Program-made: the position numbers and the translations under genes | The notes under the pieces: generated by a model | Database searches by the model: none | Told to the model about the DNA's origin: nothing | The model's input: only the letters and a program-made list of their open reading frames with translations | Shown: positions 1-5,137 of the stretch, piece after piece | How positions within the stretch are numbered: position 1 is the stretch's first letter | How the letters are laid out: each line of letters begins with the position of its first letter | Source of the DNA: Planctomycetota bacterium | GTDB taxonomy: Bacteria; Planctomycetota; Planctomycetia; Isosphaerales; Isosphaeraceae | NCBI GenBank assembly: GCA_021807585.1 | Contig: JAKBCQ010000172.1 | Location: forward strand, 1-6,333 | DNA: 6,333 nucleotides | Direction: 5' to 3'

Positions 1-1
1 C

Positions 2-625
2 GAGCTGAGGATGAATCAGCGGCTTGTGCTCGAGGCCGAGAAGTTTTTTCGATCGAGGGAATCGGACGAGGAATTGCGTGCGTACTTCAAAAAGAACCAG
101 GATCTTTTTAATCAAAACATGATCGTTGCAAGTCATCTTTTACTGCGGGTTCCGGCGGGGACGAACGGCGAGGAGAAGGCGAAGATTCTGAAGCGGATCA
201 CCGAGATCAAAAAGGAGATCGACACGGGGAAGCTGACGTTCGCCGAGGCCGCGAACAAGTACTCTGAGGACGAGGGGAATCAGGATAAGGTCGGCGGCTA
301 TCTGGGGAAGATCCCGCGGCGTGGGCGGATCAAGAGTGAGGAATTTTTGTCGAAGGCGTTCGCGCTTAAGAAGGGATCGGTGTCGGAACCTGTGGAAACG
401 AAGCTGGGTTATCATTTGATTAAAGTGACCGAGAAGATTGACGGACCGGTGAAGTTCAATTTTGACGAGCAGAAGGATCTCTTGCGTCAGCAGTTTCGGA
501 TCGAGTTGCAAACCGAGATAGTCGCGGAGGAGCGGAAGAAGGCGAAGATCGAGATCAAGCCCGCGCCGGCGGATCTGTTTCCACCGGTTACCGAAACCGC
601 GCCCGCGACAAATCGGAAGCGGTGA
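2..625 (+). CDS. PpiC-type (parvulin) peptidyl-prolyl cis-trans isomerase, 5' end cut by window
   Basis: Parvulin-family prolyl isomerase, expected to catalyse cis-trans isomerisation of Xaa-Pro bonds and assist folding of exported proteins. The frame is open to the left edge. The codons before ATG 11 (Glu-Leu-Arg) align with the Asp-Leu-Arg stretch in the middle of the downstream paralogue, so ATG 11 is an internal Met and the real N-terminus lies outside the window. Counting from that Met, residues 1-36 match the end of a SurA-like N-domain and residues 38-140 are the PpiC domain. Visible motifs are ASHLLL (first active-site His), ANKYSEDE, GGYLG, the KAFAL helix and GYHLIKV (second active-site His). 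The Met found in the E. coli PpiC active site appears to be Ile here. The protein ends with a charged helix, the motif PADLFP and a basic NRKR terminus. The downstream gene starts 78 bp later on the same strand, suggesting co-transcription. Family assignment is secure; the signal peptide and substrate are not visible. Confidence 0.93.
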   Translation, partial: ELRMNQRLVLEAEKFFRSRESDEELRAYFKKNQDLFNQNMIVASHLLLRVPAGTNGEEKAKILKRITEIKKEIDTGKLTFAEAANKYSEDEGNQDKVGGYLGKIPRRGRIKSEEFLSKAFALKKGSVSEPVETKLGYHLIKVTEKIDGPVKFNFDEQKDLLRQQFRIELQTEIVAEERKKAKIEIKPAPADLFPPVTETAPATNRKR

Positions 626-703
626 TCGAGCGATTCCGGCGGTGTTTTTACGTCAAGTCGGCGACCCGAGTCTCGCTTGTTCGAGGAAAAGGAAGTCACT
701 CAT

Positions 704-1888
704 ATGAGCATTAAGAGATATCAAATCGCGATGATCGCGTTGGTTTCGTTGGGGTTGATCTCGTCGAGTTCGCGGGGTCAGACCGCTTCGGGGGGGCGCC
801 GCGCCGCGGCGTCGGGGGATCGGCGGGGCGGCGCGGCGCCGACGCCGAGTCCCGGGATGCCCGCGCCCCGGAACACGCTGCGTGAGATGTTGATGTATAA
901 ACCCGATCAGGTTTTGGCGACGGTCGACGACGATCAGATCAAGCGGGCCGAACTCGTGCGGATTTTCGTGTATTATTCGATCCCTCCCGGCAAGGAGGAG
1001 CAGGCTTATCAGGTGGCGATCCGCCAGATCATCGACGGTCGGCTGTTATTGCGGCGGATTCGCCGCGAGGGGTTTACCGCGAACGAGCGCGAGATCGACG
1101 ACGACGTCGCGAGCCTCGAGCAGGAGATCAAGGCGAACGGGACCGATCTCGCCACGTTCATGGCGACGAACGACCTTTCGATGGCGGACCTGCGTCGCCA
1201 GGGGCGCAATCAGGTGCTGTTCCGAAAGTTTCTTGAGGCGCACACCAAGGACGCCGAGCTGAAGGCATTCGTCGAAAAGAACAAAGATATTTACAATCGA
1301 CCAAAGGTAAGGGCCTCTCATATTTTGATTAAGGTCGATCCCGACGCCTCCGCGGCGGAGCGCGAACGGGCCCGGCTCAAGCTTGTCGCGATCAAAAACG
1401 AGATCGTCGCGGGGAAGACGACGTTCGCCGCCGCCGCGAACAAATATTCGCAAGACGAGGTGAACGTCGAGAAACAGGTCGGCGGCGATCTCGGTTTTTT
1501 CATGCGCAAGCAGTTCATTGATGAATTCGCGGCCGCGGCGTTCGCGCTCAAGACCGGGACGATGTCGGATCCCGTGGAAACGCCGTTCGGCTGGCATTTG
1601 ATCATGGCGACCGATCGCAAGGAGGGAGATCCGGTCAACTTTGACGAGGCGAGGCCGCACATTATCGAACATTATCAAGAATATTTTCGTAATATGGTCG
1701 GCGAGGAGGAACATAAGAACGCGAAGATCGCGATCATGCCGACGCCCGCCGATCTGTTCCCCGCGCTCAGGACGACGAACGACGCGGGCCGACCCGCGAC
1801 CAAAGCGTCGGCGCATCCCAAGACCGACTCGGCGACCGCTCCCGCGAGCGCTCGACCCAAACCCCCCGTCGCTCCTTCTCCACGTTGA
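704..1888 (+). CDS. Secreted SurA/PrsA-like peptidyl-prolyl isomerase with one PpiC domain
   Basis: A 394-residue exported foldase. ATG 704 is preferred over an in-frame TTG at 677 because AAGGAA (689-694) sits 9 nt before it and translation begins directly with a signal peptide (MSIKRYQ, then a hydrophobic stretch to about residue 20). Residues 26-57 are a Gly/Ala/Pro/Arg-rich linker. Residues 65-180 form a mostly helical SurA-like N-domain opening with VLATVDDDQIKRAEL. Residues 202-302 are the parvulin domain: ASHILIKV with the first catalytic His, ANKYSQDE, GGDLGFF, AFAL and GWHLI with the second His. Residues 303-352 are a charged helix ending in PADLFP, shared with the upstream gene. Residues 355-394 are a Pro/Ala/Lys-rich disordered tail absent from the upstream paralogue. 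The Met of the classical PpiC active site aligns with Phe, so activity may be altered. It likely acts in the periplasm as isomerase or chaperone; clients are unknown. Confidence 0.95.
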   Translation: MSIKRYQIAMIALVSLGLISSSSRGQTASGGRRAAASGDRRGGAAPTPSPGMPAPRNTLREMLMYKPDQVLATVDDDQIKRAELVRIFVYYSIPPGKEEQAYQVAIRQIIDGRLLLRRIRREGFTANEREIDDDVASLEQEIKANGTDLATFMATNDLSMADLRRQGRNQVLFRKFLEAHTKDAELKAFVEKNKDIYNRPKVRASHILIKVDPDASAAERERARLKLVAIKNEIVAGKTTFAAAANKYSQDEVNVEKQVGGDLGFFMRKQFIDEFAAAAFALKTGTMSDPVETPFGWHLIMATDRKEGDPVNFDEARPHIIEHYQEYFRNMVGEEEHKNAKIAIMPTPADLFPALRTTNDAGRPATKASAHPKTDSATAPASARPKPPVAPSPR

Positions 1889-1900
1889 TTGGTAAGCGAT

Positions 1901-1942
1901 CGACCGCGGCGCGATCGCGACCCTTCGCCGCCGCGGCGGTCG
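1901..1942 (+). terminator. GC-rich hairpin after the second ppiC gene, possible terminator
   Basis: CGACCGC (1901-1907) pairs with GCGGTCG (1936-1942). GGCG (1908-1911) can continue the stem with CGCC (1929-1932), leaving a 3-nt bulge. The right arm also contains the perfect 12-bp palindrome CCGCCGCGGCGG (1928-1939). The structure begins 12 nt after the upstream stop codon and is followed by an AT-rich stretch rather than a clean T-run. Position supports termination before the hydrolase gene; the missing U-tract makes this uncertain. Confidence 0.4.
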
Positions 1943-1958
1943 TTCAATAAATCCACGC

Positions 1959-1964
1959 TATAAT
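1959..1964 (+). promoter_or_regulatory. Perfect -10 hexamer (TATAAT) upstream of the hydrolase gene
   Basis: TATAAT lies in an isolated AT-rich segment (about 1943-1980) between GC-rich flanks, 72 bp before the hydrolase start. I see no matching TTGACA-like -35 at 16-18 bp, so this would be a -35-poor or activator-dependent promoter. A start near 1971 would give a leader of about 65 nt. The match is exact, but AT-rich DNA can produce it by chance. Confidence 0.4.
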
Positions 1965-1965
1965 A

Positions 1966-3987
1966 CATTATTTAATAGTTGCGCGAGAGATTAAGGATCG
2001 CGGTCCGAGCGGGTCGGCGATCGGGGAGTCGGCGCGATGCGACGAGGAACGTCGGGCGAATGGCGCCGATCGCTTTCGGCGATCACGGCGGTCGCGCTCG
2101 CGTCGATCGTGTGCGTGTGGCTTGAGGGATGCACGGCGCTTTCGGTCTCGCGTCCGCTCCGCGCCGTGCCGCGCGCCGATATCGCGTCGCGGCTTTCGCT
2201 CCGGAGGCCGAGCGCCGCGGCCTCGGCGAATCTATTATCCCGCGGAATCGACCCGACGCTGCCGTTTCACTCGCTTCCGACCGCGGACGCTCTTGACGAA
2301 CGCGCCGCGGGCGAGACGATCGACGATCGATTGACGCGTGCGGAGATCCATGCGCAAGTCGGCAGGCGGTTTCAGCCGATTCGTCGCGCCGAGTCGTTGC
2401 GGCATGATTATATCGCGGCGGTTCTTGCATCATCAATCGTTCATCAATCTGCGCCCCTCTCGGCCGACGCGATCGATCGCGCGATCGCGATCCACAACGA
2501 GGCTTTGACGCGCTTTTTGAGCCGGCTCGGGGGTCGAAACCTGGAACTCGATCCCGCGCTCCGATCCGAGCTCGCGGCGCTCGGGCTTCCCGTTGCGCTC
2601 CGGCGCGACCCGCTCGTCTGGGATCCCGATCGCATTGGCGATATTCATTTATGTAAAGATTATATTATAACGGGAGTGCGAGTACCGATCCGGACTCGGG
2701 GGCTCGGCGTTCCGGTTTTCGGGGTGCGTGATCTGCGACCGATCGATCCCCACGCGGGGGCTGGGGATGGCGAAGAATCGCTCTATCCGCCGATCCAGGT
2801 GTATCCCGCGACCGTCGTGCTGCGTTCGGGGCCGGCGGGGGGAACGCCCGTGCTCGAGCTGCACGATCCGCTTCGGTTCGACGCGATTTCGACGGGGGCG
2901 CGGACGATCCCGCTCGAGTCCGATCTATCGACCCCGCTCGCGTTTCATTTCGTCTCGGGTCGACTTTTTATCGCCGAACAGATCAGCATGTTTCGACCAG
3001 ACGCCCTCAAGATCCGTTCGGGTTTACATTTGATACATCCTTATGAGCCGGGAAAGATACCGGTGATATTTGTTCACGGGTTGTGGTCGAGCCCGCGGGC
3101 GTTTTTTCAGACGATCAACGAGCTGCGGGGGGATCCCTCGATCCGGGCGCGCTATCAGTTTTGGTTTTACATGTATCCATCGGGCGATCCGTTTATCTAT
3201 ACCGCGGCGCGGTTTCGCGAATCGCTCGACGACATGCGGATGAAGCTCGACCCCGGTCGGCGCGACGCTGCGCTCGATCGAATCGTCCTTGTGGGGCACA
3301 GCATGGGGGGGTTGTTGTCGAAGATGACGGTGCAAGAAAGCGGGAACGCGCTTTGGAGCGTGATCGCCAAACAACCGTTTGAATCGATGACGCTTTCCGA
3401 TCCCGAGCATCGGGAACTTCTTAAAAAAGTTTTTATGTATCATCCCAATCCCGCGGTTCGGCGGATCGTCTTCATCGCGACGCCGCACCAGGGAACGAAG
3501 ATGGGGGACAATCTGGTGGGGAGGATCGTCTCGCGGCTGATCAAAAGTCCCGACGAACTCGTCGCGGTGCGGCGCGATCTGTTCGAGAACAACGATCCCG
3601 CGTTCTTCACCCCGGAGGCGCGGAAACGCGTCTCCTCAAGTATAGATATTCTTAAATATAATAACCCAATGATTGACGCGGTGGGATCGGCTGGGATGTC
3701 TCCGGGGGTGGTTTATCACACGATCGTGGGGAAGCTGGGGCCCGGCCCGCTCGAGACGAGCACCGACGGAGTCGTTTCGTACAGGAGCGCGCATCTTGAG
3801 GGCGCGGCTTCGGAGCTTGTCGTGCCGACGAATCACCTTTGCCAGCAGGATCCGAGGACGATCATCGAGCTCAAACGGATTTTGGCCGAGCATCTGAGCG
3901 TTTTCGAGCGTGAAGCGGGGGCGAGGATCGGTCGGTCGCGCCCCGACGCCGCGCCGATCCAAAATATTAAAACATCATTAAATAATG
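1966..3987. repeat. 11-bp inverted repeat flanking the hydrolase gene (arms 1966-1976 and 3977-3987)
   Basis: CATTATTTAAT at 1966-1976 is the exact reverse complement of ATTAAATAATG at 3977-3987. One copy is in the AT-rich segment before the hydrolase and the other is within its last codons. The match does not extend on either side. No target-site duplication or transposase accompanies it, so it may simply reflect two AT-rich patches. Confidence 0.3.
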
Positions 3988-4001
3988 ATTCCCCGAGATG
4001 A
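2037..4001 (+). CDS. Lipoprotein alpha/beta hydrolase (lipase/esterase-like, PGAP1/DUF676-like fold)
   Basis: A 654-residue predicted lipoprotein carrying a serine alpha/beta hydrolase. ATG 2037 has GGGGAG (2023-2028) 8 nt upstream. Residues 1-32 form a lipoprotein signal: basic MRRGTSGEWRR, a hydrophobic core, and the lipobox LEGC with Cys32 as the lipidated residue. Residues 40-240 are Arg/Ala-rich and largely helical. Residues 245-335 look beta-rich, including an LELHDP stretch and LSTPLAFHF; I cannot assign either part to a named domain. The catalytic domain runs from about 340 to 620: IPVIFVHGLW (oxyanion loop, His347-Gly348), LVGHSMGG with nucleophile Ser422, ATPHQGT (481-487), Asp577 in STDGVV as probable acid, and His600 in PTNH as probable base. 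The order Ser-Asp-His fits the fold. The substrate is unknown; an ester or lipid at the cell envelope is the natural guess. The C-terminal 14 residues are encoded by unusually AT-rich codons. The gene stands alone, convergent with infC. Confidence 0.9.
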   Translation: MRRGTSGEWRRSLSAITAVALASIVCVWLEGCTALSVSRPLRAVPRADIASRLSLRRPSAAASANLLSRGIDPTLPFHSLPTADALDERAAGETIDDRLTRAEIHAQVGRRFQPIRRAESLRHDYIAAVLASSIVHQSAPLSADAIDRAIAIHNEALTRFLSRLGGRNLELDPALRSELAALGLPVALRRDPLVWDPDRIGDIHLCKDYIITGVRVPIRTRGLGVPVFGVRDLRPIDPHAGAGDGEESLYPPIQVYPATVVLRSGPAGGTPVLELHDPLRFDAISTGARTIPLESDLSTPLAFHFVSGRLFIAEQISMFRPDALKIRSGLHLIHPYEPGKIPVIFVHGLWSSPRAFFQTINELRGDPSIRARYQFWFYMYPSGDPFIYTAARFRESLDDMRMKLDPGRRDAALDRIVLVGHSMGGLLSKMTVQESGNALWSVIAKQPFESMTLSDPEHRELLKKVFMYHPNPAVRRIVFIATPHQGTKMGDNLVGRIVSRLIKSPDELVAVRRDLFENNDPAFFTPEARKRVSSSIDILKYNNPMIDAVGSAGMSPGVVYHTIVGKLGPGPLETSTDGVVSYRSAHLEGAASELVVPTNHLCQQDPRTIIELKRILAEHLSVFEREAGARIGRSRPDAAPIQNIKTSLNNDSPR

Positions 4002-4057
4002 GATCGGCTGAAGCGATCGGCGCGGCGGCGTCGGGGAGGGGAGTCGGGGGCGTGGAG

Positions 4058-4123
4058 CGCTCGTTGGGCGAGCGGCCGTCGTTCGTCGTGGATCGCTCGT
4101 TCTCCGAGGCGGGTGATCGAGCG
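4058..4123. terminator. Two tandem CGCTCG/CGAGCG hairpins between convergent genes
   Basis: CGCTCG (4058-4063) pairs with CGAGCG (4069-4074) across a 5-nt loop. The same 6-bp arm pair recurs at 4094-4099 and 4118-4123 with an 18-nt loop. They lie 57-122 bp after the hydrolase stop in the convergent gap. No T-run follows on either strand, so a role in ending the hydrolase transcript or stabilising its 3' end is inferred from position only. Confidence 0.3.
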
Positions 4124-4134
4124 GGATTGGATCT

Positions 4135-4168
4135 CCCCCGTTCGCGTTCGCGCCGGCGCGAGCGGGGG
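4135..4168 (-). terminator. Strong GC-rich stem-loop just past the infC stop, probable infC terminator
   Basis: Positions 4135-4146 pair with 4157-4168 to form a 12-bp stem with five outer C-G pairs, one G-U wobble and a 10-nt loop. On the minus strand it begins 13 nt after the infC stop codon, where a transcription terminator is expected. No T-tract follows on either strand. It could serve both convergent transcripts or protect the 3' end of the infC mRNA. Confidence 0.45.
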
Positions 4169-4180
4169 TGAGCGGAGCGT

Positions 4181-4684
4181 TCACGCGCGGGGCGCGACGA
4201 TCGCGGTCATTCGCTTTCCTTCCATCGACGGGAGTTTCTCGACCTTGGCGACATCTTCAAGCGCCTGCAGCACCTCGTCCATGACTCTGCGGCCTTCATC
4301 GATGTGCGCCAGTTCACGGCCGCGGAAGAGGACGTTGACCTGCACTTTGTCTTTGTGTTCAAGGAATTCGCGGGCGCGTTTGACCTTCACCTCGATATCA
4401 TGGTCGCCGGTTTTGGGGCGAACGCGAATCTCCTTGAGCTGCACCTGATGTTGCTTCTGTTTGGAAGCACGCTTTTTCTGGGAATACTTGAACTTGCCGA
4501 AGTCCATAATCTTGCACACGGGGGGTCGCTCGTTGGGAGCCACCTCGACGAGATCGAGGCCCGCCTCGCGAGCCAGTTCCATTGCTTTGCCCGTGGGCAG
4601 GGTCCCCACCAAGGTCCCGTCGGCGTTGATGACTTTCACGGGTGAAATGCGAATCTGTTCGTTCACCCTCAAATTGCGCTCGAT
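4181..4684 (-). CDS. infC: Translation initiation factor IF3, probable AUC start codon
   Basis: IF3 binds the 30S subunit, blocks premature joining of 50S and proofreads initiator tRNA and start codon. With the proposed start at ATC 4684-4682 the protein has 167 residues, close to bacterial IF3 length. The N-domain opens with NLRVNEQIR and carries DLVEVAP (44-50) and [14 protein letters not shown] (54-67). A basic linker helix (about 66-84) leads to the C-domain with LKEIRVRP (83-90), RGRELAH (111-117) and the terminal TAIVAP strand. The start was chosen because GGAGG (4696-4692) lies exactly 7 nt before the ATC, and non-canonical AUU/AUC starts are well known for infC. An in-frame ATG at 4819 would add 45 residues without homology to IF3, has no ribosome binding site and overlaps the -10 promoter box. 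TTG 4690 lies only 1 nt after GGAGG, too close. No rpmI or rplT follows; the gene appears monocistronic and converges on the hydrolase. Confidence 0.96.
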   Translation of the reverse strand: MERNLRVNEQIRISPVKVINADGTLVGTLPTGKAMELAREAGLDLVEVAPNERPPVCKIMDFGKFKYSQKKRASKQKQHQVQLKEIRVRPKTGDHDIEVKVKRAREFLEHKDKVQVNVLFRGRELAHIDEGRRVMDEVLQALEDVAKVEKLPSMEGKRMTAIVAPRA

Positions 4685-4696
4685 AGCCAAGCCTCC
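4682..4696 (-). promoter_or_regulatory. infC ribosome binding site with AUC start
   Basis: Read on the minus strand, GGAGG (4696-4692) is followed by 7 nt (CTTGGCT) and then ATC (4684-4682). This is the only strong Shine-Dalgarno sequence near the conserved beginning of IF3. In E. coli the rare infC start codon lets IF3 repress its own translation; the same autoregulation is inferred here. Confidence 0.7.
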
Positions 4697-4712
4697 GAAG
4701 CTCTGGGCGTAC

Positions 4713-4754
4713 GAGATCGATCCGATTGGTCGCACGGACGACCCGATCGATCTC
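4713..4754 (-). promoter_or_regulatory. Stem-loop in the infC mRNA leader
   Basis: On the minus strand GAGATCGATC (4754-4745) is perfectly complementary to GATCGATCTC (4722-4713), giving a 10-bp stem. Inside it GGTCG (4743-4739) pairs with CGACC (4732-4728) around a 6-nt loop, separated from the outer stem by a 1/5-nt internal loop. It lies within the predicted leader and ends 16 nt before the Shine-Dalgarno. It could act as a binding site for a regulator such as IF3 or L20, or as mRNA architecture; I recognise no named riboswitch or leader family. Confidence 0.5.
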
Positions 4755-4812
4755 CAAGGAATACGGCGACGACGAACCACCCCCGCGGCGGTCGACCGTC
4801 TCCGTACCAATC

Positions 4813-4845
4813 TTGACATATAGTTCGACTTACGAACACTGTCAA
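4813..4845. promoter_or_regulatory. Interrupted palindrome over the infC promoter, possible operator
   Basis: On the plus strand TTGACA (4813-4818) and TGTCAA (4840-4845) are inverted copies. Nested inside are GTTCG (4823-4827) and CGAAC (4833-4837) around ACTTA. The two pairs are centred within 1 bp of each other, giving a nearly two-fold symmetric site covering both promoter boxes. A dimeric transcription factor could bind there. The half-site order is the reverse of the Gram-positive LexA box, and I cannot name a regulator. Confidence 0.4.
4817..4845 (-). promoter_or_regulatory. infC promoter: TTGACA, 17-bp spacer, TATATG
   Basis: On the minus strand a perfect -35 TTGACA (4845-4840) is followed by exactly 17 bp and TATATG (4822-4817), which agrees with TATAAT at the first four positions. 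Transcription would start near 4810, leaving a leader of about 125 nt before the AUC start. The ATG at 4819 overlaps the -10 box and therefore should not be in the transcript. Confidence 0.65.
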
Positions 4846-5137
4846 GCCCCGCTTCGGCGTCGATTTTTCGATTCTCAGCGCGATTTCGCTCGCGGATCTC
4901 TTGCGAGACGGTTTGAGGAACTTGGGATTCGCCGATCGATCCATTTTCCGTTTCGGATTCGACGGTTCGAGCGTTGACGATCGAGCGGTGAATGAGAGCC
5001 GGGTCGAGCGTCGCGGCTGATCGCCGGATCGGCCGCCGACCCCTAAAACCGCCGCTCGATTCGGTTGATCTTGCGCTTCCGAGGCCTTAAGGTCGTTCTT
5101 ATGAGTGGATGAGGCTTCACGACGGAGGGAGACGACG
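4846..5137. other. Divergent intergenic region upstream of infC and the right-edge gene
   Basis: These 292 bp lie between the infC -35 box and the GTG start at 5138. Open frames crossing the stretch have no recognisable motif or convincing ribosome binding site. It contains the palindrome CCTTAAGG (5085-5092) and the ribosome binding site GGAGGG (5124-5129) for the plus-strand gene. I found no convincing -35/-10 pair for that gene: TTGATC (5065-5070) with TTAAGG (5087-5092) is only weakly promoter-like. Confidence 0.5.

Noticed and set aside
677..703. TTG start nine codons upstream for the second ppiC gene
   Set aside because: It would put charged residues before the signal peptide, and the AAGGAA ribosome binding site fits ATG 704 instead.
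1046..1816. 256-residue open frame on the minus strand
   Set aside because: It is antisense to the PpiC/SurA-like gene, whose motifs are clear. The composition is Arg-rich with no domain features.
4685..4819. 45-codon N-terminal extension of infC from ATG 4819
   Set aside because: There is no Shine-Dalgarno, the ATG overlaps the probable -10 box, and the Arg/Ser-rich peptide does not resemble IF3.
4813..4845. LexA/SOS box at the infC promoter
   Set aside because: The half-sites GTTCG and CGAAC are in the opposite order and spacing to the Gram-positive CGAAC-N4-GTTCG box.
4974..4979. TTGACG as a -35 box for the right-edge gene
   Set aside because: No -10-like hexamer is found at 16-18 bp downstream.
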